From NCBI GenBank assembly GCA_007026445.1, contig VDMD01000045.1, positions 62,001 through 126,000 of the forward strand: a stretch of 64,000 nucleotides of DNA, read 5' to 3'. Numbering within the stretch: the first letter of the stretch is position 1; every line of letters starts with the position of its first letter. A model generated the notes under the pieces. That model had not been told where the DNA came from and did no database searches. It saw nothing but the letters and a program-made list of their open reading frames with translations. The stretch comes from Schizophyllum amplum (Eukaryota; Basidiomycota; Agaricomycetes; Agaricales; Schizophyllaceae). A program made the position numbers and the translations under genes. Shown in pieces: positions 50,970 through 62,541 of this stretch.

Positions 50970-51577
50970 TCCCTGCGATGGGGTGCCAAGGTGGCGGGGG
51001 TTCTGGCCTTTGGGTCGGAGAAGGAGGGTGCTTAGATCATAGACGTGCTCACGAACAATCCATCTTATGCCTACTTATTGCTCGCTCGCTTTGCTTGACG
51101 TATCTATTTGTGCTCCATGTTGTTGCCGACTAGCTACGATGACACATATCTTCTGGACGTCGACACATAACGCGAACGTCCTGTACGATGCGCCCATCGG
51201 TTTTGTGACAAATGTATACTCTGAGCTTGGAGGTGCAATCCTGTCTGACTTACATTGTTCTGGATGCGTCGACACGGTTCTCGAGCTGGAAGATGAGTTG
51301 TGGTATGGTCAGGCAGTGGTCGAAGCAGAAGGAAGGGGACGCAGGTGATGCAGAGATGACATTTCCAGAACTTTCGCAGAAATTGAGTGTCTTTTTCTAG
51401 CAAGGTCTCGCCCGCGGTCGCGCAGTAGGAAGTGATTCTAGGGTGACGCAAATGCAGAACTTTCCGGAAAGCTAAGCAAGGTATAAAAGCGAGGGACGGG
51501 CGAGCGGGTGGCACACAAACATCAATCGCCTGCTACCAAGTTCACATTCGAACACCCACCACCCTACCCAACTCACC
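50970..51577 (+). promoter_or_regulatory. HSP20 promoter with two strong heat-shock elements and TATA box
   Basis: At 51457-51469 GAActTTCcgGAA is a perfect three-unit heat-shock element, and 51363-51375 TTCcaGAActTTC is a second one in opposite phase about 90 bp upstream. TATAAAA at 51482-51488 lies 13 nt after the first and 96 nt before the ATG. No gene is seen between the ODC stop and this block. Confidence 0.85.
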
Positions 51578-52157
51578 ATGTCTGTGTTCTACTACGAGCC
51601 CTTCTACGACATCGAGCGTTTCCTCGACGACGCGTTCGGTCCTCAGCGCGCGCAGGACGCCCAGCGCCGCATCGCGCAGGGCGGCAACCAGGTGCAGAAC
51701 GATGCGCCGCGCGCCCTCAAGCCAAGGTAAGTTCTGCCTCCTCGCTGCCCGTCCCACACACGCCGCTGACACGGACGACAGGATGGACCTCCACGAAGAT
51801 GCGGAGAAGAACGTGGTGACCGCGTCGTTCGAGTTCCCTGGCGTCAAGAAGGAGGACGTGCAGGTGGACGTGCACAACGGGCGCCTGACGGTCGGCGCGG
51901 AGACGAAGCTGACGGAGGAGCGCGAGGAGGGCGGTTACGCGGTGCGCGAGCGTCGCTTCGGCAAGTGGTCGCGCACGCTGCAGCTGCCGACGGGGGTCAA
52001 GGTGAGCTTGTTTCGGCGATGTCGAGCATGAGCAGGGATGGCTGATGATAGCGCGCAGGAGGAGGACATCAAGGCCTCGATGGAGAACGGTGTGCTGACG
52101 GTGACGTTCCCGAAGACGTCGCCTCAGGAGGCGCCGAAGAAGATTTCTGTGGCTTGA
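51578..52157 (+). CDS. Small heat-shock protein, HSP20 family
   Basis: ATP-independent holdase that keeps unfolding proteins soluble. Three exons (51578-51726, 51782-52001, 52059-52157) give 155 residues, normal for the family. It begins MSVFYYEPFYDIERFLDDAF. The alpha-crystallin domain reads MDLHEDAEKNVVTASFEFPG, VKKEDVQVDVHNGRLTVGAE, RRFGKWSRTLQLPTGVKEED and the family signature MENGVLTVTFPK. The C-terminus PKKISVA carries the I-x-V oligomerisation motif. The upstream heat-shock elements make heat induction very likely. Confidence 0.97.
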
Positions 52158-52505
52158 AGCAGTGAAGGAGATCTGTTGAAGGGCATGGGACTTCGAGCAT
52201 TTGTAAAATCAGCATGTACAACACAATCAAAGGAAATTAGGAATATCACTTCACTTGTTCGCATATTCAGCAAGGTGGCTGGAAGAAGGCAAGGATAACA
52301 CGCGGAGAGATATTCGAGATTGGCAGATAAAGCCAAATTCTGAGATGTGATGCCAGCCTTGCAACCTTTGCTTTTCTGATGTTCCGTGGTTGTGACGTCC
52401 GAAGATACGTAGAAGCTCACTCAGATGGAGGCCCTCTGAAAGCGATATGGATAGCGCGGCTAGGATACACAGATGCAAATGCGGAATGTCGTCTATCGTA
52501 CACGA

Positions 52506-52923
52506 TCACTTCTGGTATGACCAGACGTTCCGTAGCACTAGAGGCGCCGTCAGCACAAACGTCCTTCGATCTGCAGATGGGGACTCACAGCCAGCCTTGG
52601 TCGCCAACCGGTTGAGCGAGTCATCGCTCTCACCCATGGCGCGGACCGGGCCGCTGAAGGCGAAGGTGGTGAAGGTGCGCTGTGCGCGGCCATCGGCGTC
52701 AACGTCCGCAACGTTGATCTGCACGGATGCGTGGTCTTTTGAGACGATCAGGCGGTCTGGGAGGCGCGATCGGTCAGGACAAGCTTAGGGGAGGTGAGGG
52801 GGAACGCACTGGTCGCCGAGCACTTGCGTGGGACGTAAAGGTCAACGAGGACACCCTAGCATCCAAAGTTCAACATCTTCACTACAATGTTACTTTCGGT
52901 GCGCGCACCTGGTCGTTCTCCAT
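52506..52923 (-). CDS. RPS21: 40S ribosomal protein S21
   Basis: Component of the small cytosolic ribosomal subunit (eS21). Four exons on the minus strand: 52909-52923 (MENDQ), 52810-52855, 52589-52756 and 52506-52537, with introns of 51-53 nt, total 261 nt, 86 residues. The joined protein reads MENDQGVLVDLYVPRKCSAT, NRLIVSKDHASVQINVADVD, MGESDDSLNRLATKAG and LLRNVWSYQK, matching the family along its length with the usual size. Because no exon exceeds 168 nt the gene is easy to miss. It sits convergent with HSP20 and upstream of a region without other genes. Confidence 0.95.
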
Positions 52924-53334
52924 TGTTGCGGATAGTGGTGCTCGATGCGGCGCGCGACAATCAGAGCACTGCGGGGGCGGAGGGCGTGGGAAGGAAATGC
53001 GGTAGATACCGTATAACTATACAGTCACATGACTCAAAGACCCATACTTGTGCGTGACAGTCCCGTGGCTCATGTTCATTTCGATGCGCCATCCTCGCCA
53101 AATCCTCGCTACACTCTACAGCGCGGTCTAGTTCAAGCTCACCTGATAAGTAGCACATGTCAATATTGGAAGGCGTCACCTTCGGTTCCGTTATCCGACA
53201 GCGATGTCAGAAGATGTGGCGACAAGAGTAAGTGTTGGCATATCTTATAGTATGTACTACGCATAGACAAAGGACAACATGAGCACGCATGCAAATAACT
53301 TACGCATAAATATCGAGAGCAAAAGACTCCACTC
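52924..53334. other. Intergenic, no gene seen
   Basis: RPS21 promoter side and Sfi1-like gene 3' end; no TATA box or coding motif recognised. Confidence 0.45.
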
Positions 53335-56300
53335 CTACGGATCACGCAGTCTCGACGAGCGTTCCGACGGTGGTCTTGACTTCCCCCGTACCACTTGCAG
53401 CTCCTGCCACAGCCGGCTGCGTGACTCCTCTCCGGTCGTCGTGCTTGGCGGACGCGAAGGGCTTGGTCCTCGCTCGCTAAAAGTCGGACGCGGTCGCGTA
53501 GGGCTGAGCTCGCGCGCCATGCGTGATCGCGGCGGGCTCGGCAGGCTAGATAATGCGGTACGAGTACGCGGCACTGGTAGTGGACTAGTGTCGCGGGGAA
53601 CAGGCCACCTTCCGCCAGGCTTGAAGGGCGAGCGCGCTCTGGAGACGTGGGGCATTGGTGGCGGCTCGGGGCTTTCGTGCTGCGTTGAGAGGACGCTACG
53701 AGGCACACGAGCAGGAGGAGACGAAGAGCGTGAAGATGAGGATGAGGCTGCACTCGACTTCACTCTTGATCGCGCGCGGGTGCGAGTGGATGTGGGTGAT
53801 GTCGCGCGTGTCCTGGCTGGTGCCGGTCGAGAGGACGCCTCTCGCGATGGGCGAGCGGAGAGCTCTGCCGATGTCGCCGTCTTCGCAGACGGCCGGCTGG
53901 TCAGAAGGCTGGCCAGGCCGGCTCTTGGCTTGTAGCCGAAAGGTCTTGCAGGGACACGAGATTCGAGTTCTCGCTCCTCTGCGCCGTCTTCCGGTTGTTC
54001 AGGCGACCTCTGTCGAACGAAAGGACTGGGCTTCGGCGGCGACGTCGAGGCAGAAAATGGGGGACGAGGATTTCGCGATACCGCTGTCGGTAGTGCAAGA
54101 TAACGAGCTCGCCTGAAATGTATATGAGAATTGAAAAACAGCATGATGTCGAAATACACCACTTACGCTGCTAATCTGAGAGCGCGCTTCGTCTCGCGCT
54201 TCTGGGCCCATTTCTCGAAGATCTTCGCTGCGAGGGACGTTAGACTATCACTGCATGTAATCCGTAAATACTCACCAAGCAGGTTCTGCTTATGCAACTC
54301 TCGGGCCTTCTTGGCCTGTAGAGCGCGCGGCATTGCAGCCATCCACTTTTTCCAATACCTAGCTTTGGTGGTGTCCGCATGGAATCGAATAGCTGGTAGC
54401 GAGTCCGTCCTTGAGTGCCAGAAGGCAAAAGCGCGGTACAGCAGATACTGCTGGCCCTGAGACCTAACAGCAGTCTCCTAGTGACAAAGTCAGCCAAGCC
54501 CTAGCAAGCGGAGTATGGTGATACGTACAATGGGCCGAAGCTTTTCGCCCTTGAATTTCTCGCGCCACTTATCCCACGCTGACGAAAGCATCACCAGCTT
54601 CATCTCAGCCTCCCTGTCTTGTAGAGTGACACGGCGGTGGCGGGCGGCTCGAGCGGCAGTGGCCCAGCGGCTGAAAACGCGGCGAACGAATTCTGTGGGC
54701 TGATGAGCGACGGGGAACGATATGTCTTGATAATGTTCTTACCCTCGCGCTTGACAAACTGGTAGCTCTCCATGAGATTGAGCTCCTCAACGTGGCGCTC
54801 GCACACGCTCTTCCACTTATTGAACGCATTGCTGAAAGGGTCATCCGTCAACCTGTCGCTCTGCACCAATATGCAAACACCACTCACCCTAGAACTGCAA
54901 CATCGCGCTGTTGTGCCACCTCCAGTTCTCGCAGTTTCATGCTGATGACCTGGGACGTCCATCGCGCAAGCGTCTCGTGCATCATGCGCTGGCGCACGCG
55001 ATCCTGTATCATTTCCTCGGCCAGCTTTCGCCTGCGCTGCACCCGCGCTCGCATCAGCCACGTCTTGAAGATCGAGTGACACTTCCGCTGCTCAAGCGCA
55101 GCGAGCTGGCGGAGGCGTGCCCGCTCGGCAACTTTCTCGCGCCACACCAGCCAAACGCGTCGTGTCGCGAGCAGTTTGTTCGCCTTGCGCGCACGGCGGG
55201 CGTCCTTGGCATGCTCGCGCAGAGCTTGGCACCACTTGCGGAAAACCTGGAATTTGAGCTGCGAGGAGTGGTATTTGACGGCATACGCGAGCGCGTTTGT
55301 GTGCGTCTGATAGTGCTGGCGCCAGGTGTGCAACGCGAGCACCGCAGAAGAGGATACTGGTCGCGAGTAGAAAGCAATCGCGCGTTCTGCATCGATGTCA
55401 GACGGGGGCACAGAAGGAGATGCGAAAACTATCACCTTGGAGAGCCTGCTGCCCGACCATGCGTTGCTGCCAGACCGCTAAGGCATTGCCGAGCAACCGG
55501 GAAGACCTGACGCGCTCGAGCAACTTCCCTCGCTCGCCGGCCTGCCATACGCGCCATATCGCACGCACGAGGACCTCATCCTGTAGCGCTACATGTTTTC
55601 GGGCTTTCACTTCCATCCTCTGAGACAAAATGTGAGCATTTACGCGAACTGCAGAACAAGCCACATACCCGTATTTTGTCCCGGGCCACCTTCCATGACC
55701 GTATAGCACCTTTCAGAATCATATTGTCATGAATTTCGTCTGCCAGTTGCAGTTCCGCACTGAGATGTTGTCAGTGACCGTGCTTGTAAAGAAGACGCAT
55801 ATACACACGTTCTTCGTTTCCATATTGTCATTGCTTCGCCGACCAACCTTAGAGCAACACGATTGCCCATTTCATGCTCGGTTCGTTGAAGGTCCAACGT
55901 CCGGCGCCATTTTGTCCAACACCGAGCCACTGCGCCCTCTTCAGTCGCTCGGGCGAATTCGTCTGCGACCGCATCTCGCTCGTCAAGAGTTATGAGGCGT
56001 TGTTTCCACTGCTTGAAGCACCGTGTCACGGTCTTCTCTGCGTGGTGCTGCTCTGCGAGATGCGACTTCCACGCTTGACGCCACTTGGACCAGGCATCCT
56101 TCTTCAGGCGCGCCTCGCGGTGGTCACGGACAAGTTTGATCTTGCGGCGCATCGCATTGCGCCACTCGGCCTGCTGCTTTTCTCGCGTGCGCACGCGCCA
56201 CTTGTTGACGAAAGCGCGCAGGCAACGCTTGTTGGAAAGTAGCGTGACACGGTCGTAAAGGTCTTGCGACTGGGCGGTGCGCGCACGCCAGCGCTGGACA

Positions 56301-57491
56301 TACTTGCGGAGAATGAGGTTGTCACGGGCTTCGGCTATCTGCATGTCGGTCGTCTGTGGTCGAAGATGTCAGTGGGAGGAAGGTAGAAACTGTATAGTTA
56401 CTTACAACTATCCAGTCGTATCCATCTTTCCAGACGCGCCAGCACCGTTCCATGAGTCTGTCCTCGTAGAACTGCGCAGCGTTCTGTTCGTCGTGCTCCA
56501 TCTGTATCTTCTTGAATGCATCCTCGCCGTTCACCACGCTTCCCCTTCGCTTGCGTGCTTCCGCAACCATCTGGCGAGCCACAGTAGAGGTGTCGATTGC
56601 GGGGACTGACACTGGGCGTTTCTGAATGTCTATGGGTGCAGTCGTCTTCGTCGTACGTGTGGTCTGTGTTGTTCGTAGCTTCGGCTTTACCGGAGTAGGG
56701 TCATCGTCGCGTATGGCGGCACCGTAGGACGGGGGGATCGTGGAGGGGGCTTGAAAAACATCATCCGTGCTTTGGGTCTCTGACGAGTCGTAGTAGTTCC
56801 CTCGCCGCTGCAGGACAGGTGGCACGGATGGCTGGGCAGCGGGATAGTTCAGCAAGGGGTGATCGTCGAACTCGAGGCCAAGCGAGTTGCCCAGCGAGGA
56901 CCTGGTGGGCGACGGTGTTCGTCGTGGCGGCGGGCGGGTTCGCGTGGGATACGATCGGGGGACCGCCGGTGTCGTCTCTGCTATCGATGATGTGGCGTCC
57001 GTGAATACATCTTGGTTGAGGGAGTCGAGCGTGAAGGAGTCGTTGATGCGTGGGGGTTTGCGCAGAGGCACACGGCGCGGACTGGGCGGTGCGGGTCTGC
57101 TGTATGTCTGCTTGCCCGGCTTGGCGCGTGCCGGCTCACGGCCAATCACGTACCCGTACTGCGCCTTGACGCTCTCCCACTTGTCCGCCCAGTTCCTCCC
57201 CTTGAGCGTGCCGAGCTTGAGCAGCTTTCCGTAGTAGACGACCTCGTGTGGGTCGAGTCCGCGCTCGGTGAGGACGTCGTTGTACGCCTTGAAGACGGTA
57301 AGGAATGTGTTTGCATTGTTCCCTGCACGCTGAATAACGGCTTCAAGCAGCTGCACGTCGTCGGGTGAGAGGCTGGCTAGCTCCGGGACTGAGACGGTCG
57401 AGGTACGGGATATGTCCTGGGAGAGCGATGCGGCGAGATCGAGGGCGCGGGCCGGGGGAGAGGCGCGTGTGGGATTAAAGGCTGGCATCAC
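53335..57491 (-). CDS. Sfi1-like spindle-pole-body / centrin-binding repeat protein
   Basis: Sfi1 forms a long helix that binds centrin (Cdc31) at the spindle pole body half-bridge and is needed for its duplication. The large 5' exon (56350-57491) begins MMPAFNPTRASPP and contains an N-terminal helical domain (LSPDDVQLLEAVIQRAGNNA; EVVYYGKLLKLGTLKGRNWA) and a disordered stretch. Following exons down to about 54.2 kb encode many repeats with Trp and basic residues at regular spacing, for example LRKYVQRWRARTAQS, LRAFVNKWRVRTREK, KDAWSKWRQAWKSH and RCFKQWKQRL, which is the Sfi1 repeat pattern. The last exon (53335 to about 54120) is Pro/Ser/Arg-rich and ends SSRLRDP. About ten exons; internal junctions between 54.1 and 55.8 kb were not all fixed. 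Starts at 57491 and 57488 are equivalent. Confidence 0.8.
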
Positions 57492-57795
57492 ACAACGCGA
57501 AGGGGACGACGGGCGTGCGCGACGCGTGAACGTCGCGGTCGGCGGTCAAGACGCGTTTAATGAACTGTTGACATAACGTGATCATATCACGCCTCGTGTC
57601 TGCCCGGTCCGGCAAGCCGATGTTGAACTTCGTTTTCCATTGTCCAACCTACTCCGACTCGTGCTACAAGTGCCACAGATGCTATATACAAGCGGTATGC
57701 TATATGTGATGGTAATATCAGTGGTGATACATAACTTAGTCCCCTATATACAACACAATATATGTACAGTCTATGTCAAGGAACGTCCGTGCAGC

Positions 57796-59513
57796 TCACG
57801 TTGGCTTGTAGTACACTGTCGTGAGGTACTTTTTCCTGTACCGCGTCGTCGTCGCCACCGCAAGCACCCCGTTCTTAATCGCACTCGTCGAGAGGTGGTG
57901 AATCACGACATGACTGGGCACGGGCAGCACACTCGAGTCGTCGGCGAGAGGTGCGTCTATGTGGCCGCTGCCGACTTTGGTGGATGACTGCCGGCCTTCA
58001 CGCCCTGTCCAACGCGGGCCGTCCATTCCCAGAGCCGCAGAGACATCAGTGCCGCTGGCTGTAGTTATCGGAATCTCCGGGACCGGAACCTCGTCCTCGT
58101 CGATTTCAGCGCGTGACATGCGCATATTCTGCCAGTCACGATGACTGCTTCGTTCGCTGCGACTAGGACGCTCTGAGCGGCCCACACGTCCCGTGCCACG
58201 CGAAGGGCTTCCACTCGGTGCGTGATAAGGGTTGACGGCACGGTAATTGAGGATGAGTTTGTCCAGGTGGCGCGGGAGTCCGGGTGCTGGCGGGATGCTA
58301 GGTGCAGGTATGAAGCCATCGACGATAACGCGACCGTTGTGGGAGTGGTTCATGTGCGTCTGAGATTGAAGATAGATTTCCTCCTCGTGTGCAGCCTCGA
58401 CGAGCTCTTGAGGGATCTCCGACGTCCATTTCGACTTGCTCCGGTAGTGCGATTCCCCATTAACAAGCGCCACTTCGTAGGGGTTCTCGTTGCCATCGTA
58501 GTCAGTGCTCGAGCCAGCTGTGCTCCAGAACGAGTACCCATTCTCATGCCTCTTGACGGGAACTTCCGCTGGAAGCAGGGGGAGGGGTGTCGGCATGACG
58601 GATATCAAAGGCGGTTCAGGAGTCGCAGATAAGATGTCGACATAGTTTGCAAGCGAGCCCTGGTCGTCCACCGTGGTGGGAAGATCGTCGGCTACCCTCC
58701 ATTGGTCGTCTACGAGGAAGCGTATGTGGTGTGTGCCCACACTTAAATAGATCGTCGTGTGGAACACCTCAGGTGCGTCTGGACTGGAGAAGCAACGTCA
58801 ATATCCGCCCGGAGCAGAACCGTAATGAAGACGCACTCTTGGTCCATAATCGTCCGCCCCTGCCATTTATCGTCCCCCGCACGCGCAAGTAGCACCGTCT
58901 TGCCCCCGCCATGCCAAGTTATCGTGGTCGGGGTCAGCTCGTCCGCCGGAACCGCAAGGCTCCCCGCAGACGGCTCCGACGCGAGCACGGGCAGCGCAGC
59001 CTTGGTCCCAAGACCCATAGGGATAGTCGAATGCACGACCGGCTCGGCCTTCTGCAGTGGTGTCATCGGAGGCATCTTCACAGAGGGGGGCACGGGCGCG
59101 GGCACACGCGACTGCGCGCGCGGGGAGGGGGCACGCGACGACTCCGCGCTGCGCTGCTTCTCCTCGCGCTCCTCCAGCACCTGCTGGTAATGGCTCTGGC
59201 TCGGGCGGCGCATGTAGTCCGGGCGCATGGGGCGCACGACCGTGGTCTCGAGGAGCTCCGCGGACATGAGCTTGTTCAGTGGGCGCTCAGTGGGCGTGTC
59301 GCTGTTGGGGATGGCGATGGCCGCGCTGCGCGTCGTGGGATGGCCCTTTCCCGGCGCGGAGAGCGCGAGGCTGGCGAGGTCGGGAAGGTCGAGGGACTTC
59401 TGCTTGCGCATGGGGGGCGGGCGGTAGGGAGAGAGCGGGTCTGCGCTGTCTTCTGCGCCGTAGTCGCGCCTCCGGTGGCGGTCGTAGTGGGCGTGCGAGG
59501 CCGAGTTACCCAT
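57796..59513 (-). CDS. AMPK/SNF1 complex beta subunit
   Basis: Scaffold and targeting subunit of the AMP-activated/SNF1 kinase, which controls the response to low glucose. Two exons (58837-59513, 57796-58783) total 1,665 nt, 554 residues. It starts MGNSASH, a good N-myristoylation signal. A long Pro/Ser/Arg-rich region precedes the carbohydrate-binding module: TPTTITWHGGGKTVLLARAG, then DQ|DPDAPEVFHTTIYLSVGTHH across the intron and IRFLVDDQWRVADDLPTTVD. The C-terminal ASC domain that binds the alpha and gamma subunits reads IPPAPGLPRHLDKLILNYRA, then SHVVIHHLSTSAIKNGVLAV and ends KKYLTTVYYKPT. The ASC domain is interrupted by an unusually long Ser/Arg-rich insert. Tandem with and downstream of the RMD5 gene. 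Confidence 0.95.
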
Positions 59514-59904
59514 GGTGCAGTGGGGGCGGAGGCGAGAGTGCTCGAAGACGTCTAAGACACCCTGCAATGACAAGGTCGGCCTCGGTTCATACGTCCCCAT
59601 TACGTACAGAGCCGGCAGACCGGTCCAGGCACCGAACGCGGGGCGAGCAATGATCCAACAGCTCTCGACCTTGGTCGATTTTGAACTTTCAGCTTAGACT
59701 GGCCTACCTACGGCTTACCTGACTCTAGCGAAGAGGATGCTTGGCGCTCGACATGGCGGTGGAGACAGAGTGCGGTGACGTTGTCTGACATGCAAGTTTA
59801 AAGCCGTCGGTCCGATCCGCCTCGACAGGATCCATCCAAATGCATGTATTGTACAAGCTAGAATTACACTGCAGCAGATAAACAGGATACGTCCACACCA
59901 ACAC
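59514..59904. other. Intergenic, no gene seen
   Basis: Short spacer between the AMPK beta start and the RMD5 stop, both on the minus strand. Confidence 0.45.
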
Positions 59905-61332
59905 TTAGAAGTGCACTTCCAATGCCTGAGCAGGGTTCGTCTCAAGAGGGCAATAGGGGCACTTGACAAGCCTGGATTCGGTCAGCATCGCGAGGCAGTT
60001 CAAGACCAAAAGAAACGCACCCTTGAGTCTTGGGCAAACGGTTCAAACTGTCTTTCGCCAGAACGTGCCCACACGACAACATCATGGGCGGATTGGCGTC
60101 CGTCGCCTGCTCCTTCGACACAGGACAAGCGAAAATCGAGTGATATCTGTTCTCTGGTGGCAGCGGTATCTCAATCTATAAATCATAATGCAAGAAATCA
60201 ACGTCAGCCACCATCAAGCAAACAAAATCGCCTTCGCACCGGAAGTTCGTCTGCCTGACTCCACTCCCCTTTCCCCTCGCGCATGACCTTCCGTGCCTTC
60301 TCGATGCGAGACAATGCGCCACTCCCACCGATGTCGCCCACCACACGCAACGGCACCTGCCGGCTCATGCCCATGCTCGCGCAGTACTCTTTCGCAAAGA
60401 GCGGTTCGAGGTCGGAATGCAGGGCCGGCGACGCGAGGTCGCAGTAGGGCGACGTCTGCAGCTTGCTGAGTGGCAAGTAGGCGACACATGTCATGAGGGC
60501 GCATGAACTCGGAGGCATGCTCAGAAAAGAAAGGGCGTAGGTGCGTGTTGGCGTAAGCAATAGCTGGAAGCGTGTTCGGCGTGTCTGACGAGATGAGGAT
60601 GCGCATGTATTGCGAGCGGTGTAGGTTGAATTCAAGGGGCGAGCGGCGAAAGCGGAGGAAGTCGCGATGACTGCGCGCCCAGCTGCAAACGGGCGTTTGG
60701 TTGCGTTATTGAACGAGACATCTTTGGGACGTACTCGAGAGCAGGGCCGATATTTGAGGATCGCAAGGCTTGCAATATCCTGTGCAGATCCACGAACCTG
60801 AGCCGCAGGTCGTCCGTTATTGGGAATTTGGACTCCTACCTGACCGTCAACACTGTATGGTACATCTTGCACTCTGTAACGTACCTCGATGAACGTCTCT
60901 GCGGTCTCAAACTGCCCCGTCCGCAAGAGATGGACGACCACCGTGCGGTCTAACGCCGCAGCTGAGTCGGGAGACACGAAGAGATTGGGGTAGGAGGGAA
61001 TGGTTGCGGTGAATTTCTGCCCACTCTATAAGCCATCGCCAGAGCATCTACTGTTCAGATCGTCGCACCTTGTCCAGCGCTTTGCCGAGCTTGGCTACAG
61101 CGTTGTAAACCTCCTTCTGGCGGTCGTCAATATCCTTCTTGCGTGCATCCACGGTTCGCGAGAGCTGTTTCAGGGATGGCGCGGATAAGCTGCCCGTTTC
61201 GCATTGTGCGCGTGCTTCGTGTAAAGACTGCAGAAGGGAGTCCAGCGAGTCGGGCACAGGTGGCGCCTTCCCCTTCCCAGTCGGCGACGTCAGCTTCTCG
61301 AGTTTAGCGATTTCAGCGAGACATGCGTCCAT
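59905..61332 (-). CDS. RMD5: GID/CTLH E3 ubiquitin ligase subunit Rmd5/Gid2
   Basis: RING-type subunit of the GID ligase, which in yeast marks gluconeogenic enzymes for degradation when glucose returns. The first exon starts [14 protein letters not shown] and is coiled-coil-like, ending KLGKALDK. It joins to [20 protein letters not shown] with the LisH/CTLH start [20 protein letters not shown]. Then come [21 protein letters not shown] residues, [20 protein letters not shown] and [10 protein letters not shown]. The last exons encode the degenerate [41 protein letters not shown] and [20 protein letters not shown]. Two CxxC-like pairs and CGH are present but the usual set of eight zinc ligands is incomplete, as is normal for Rmd5. 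About seven exons, roughly 400 residues. Confidence 0.9.
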
Positions 61333-61490
61333 GTTTGATTGCCAGCGGTCTATGCGCCCTCAATGGTCGCCAAGTCGTTTACCACAGCGAGCTGGAGAGA
61401 CGTGCGTGACGGTCGAGAACAACTGCAGGCTGAGGTGGGTCTAAGTAAGGAAGTATCGGGCCGAAACAGCCGCCATTGGGCCTATCGAAA

Positions 61491-61571
61491 TCGCCGTACT
61501 TATGGTGCCGTATGGCTGCCGTGTTCGGGCCGTACAAGCCGTATAAGGCCGTACACGGTCGTGTTCACGCC
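61491..61571 (-). repeat. GCCGTA repeat cluster A
   Basis: About six copies of GCCGTA/GCCGTG spaced roughly 9-14 nt apart. This is the reverse complement of the TACGGC motif in clusters B and C. A 13-mer in it (TATGGTGCCGTAT, 61501-61513) reappears exactly inverted at 62379-62391. Confidence 0.85.
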
Positions 61572-61989
61572 TAAGGCTTGTCCGTCATTCGAAAGGCATA
61601 GATCTCGACGGACATAAGACATACAAACCTATGGAGATCACTGTGTGTTACAGTGGGCAATTTCAGTAGTGATCTCGCCCATCAGCAGAGACATAGGGCG
61701 GTTGAGGTTCACAGATTGGAATTGATTTTTTCGAGTGTATAAGATAGCCGCAGCTCTGAGCATTACGGGGAACTTATTCCTACGCATACAGGGTAATTCT
61801 GTCGTCATATGCAAGCGATGCAGCATAGCGGGAGACAGCGAAGACGCTAACTTCCCTTTTAGGTGCCTCCCCACTTCACAATGAACTTGAGAGAGCATAG
61901 TGGATCTCTGGCCGTATATACCTAGCATATACAATGGTAAAGTATACCTGTACACGTCAGAAAAGAAGGCGTGGCCATATAGTTTAATA

Positions 61990-62092
61990 CGGCTTCGTAC
62001 GGCCCTATACGGCACTCAACACGGCCGTTGTACGGCCCTGTACGGCCCTATACGGCCTTCGTATGGCTTTCGTACGGTCTTCGTACGGTATT
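61990..62092 (+). repeat. TACGGC repeat cluster B
   Basis: About ten copies of (A/G)TACGGC(C) or one-base variants at 9-13 nt spacing, for example at 62007, 62038 and 62048. Orientation is opposite to cluster A. It grades into ATGGC and ACGGT variants at its right end. Confidence 0.85.
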
Positions 62093-62375
62093 ACACCAAA
62101 ATATTGGAAGACCAACTCAGTGTATGTCTGTAAGGCATGTATATGACACATAGTGCTATGTGAAGTGTGTAGGAAGCTTTCATGAGCCCAAGAGATCAGT
62201 AAAGCGCACTGACTGAGCGTCTAAGGTGACCTCCTCGGCATCCGAGGACATTCCGATCACTTCATGTTAAGGCGAGTGCTACGCAAATGAGTGCTTTTCT
62301 CCAGTCTCAGATTGAGATATGAGTGTGAGTGGGTGGGCTATAGTAGCGTACATCACTGGCTGCGCACAGGCAAAC

Positions 62376-62456
62376 AATATACGGCACCATACGGCCTTCA
62401 AGATACGGCAGTCATACGGCCGGGGAACGGCGCCGTACAGCCGGATACGGCTTTTT
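62376..62456 (+). repeat. TACGGC repeat cluster C
   Basis: Six to seven ATACGGC copies at 10-15 nt spacing ending about 85 bp before the NSA1 start codon. Mostly the same orientation as cluster B, with one inverted copy (GCCGTAC) near its right side. Confidence 0.8.
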
Positions 62457-62541
62457 CTCATGGCCCGCCGCCATTGACAAGGCGATCACAGCGCTTTTAC
62501 CGGGCATTGTTCTTTTTCGCGTACCACCTCCCGCGCTCGCC

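Noticed and set aside
61638..62015. Minus-strand 125-codon frame between repeat clusters A and B as a transposase
   Set aside because: No DDE, zinc-finger or other transposase motif; its end is simply translated repeat.
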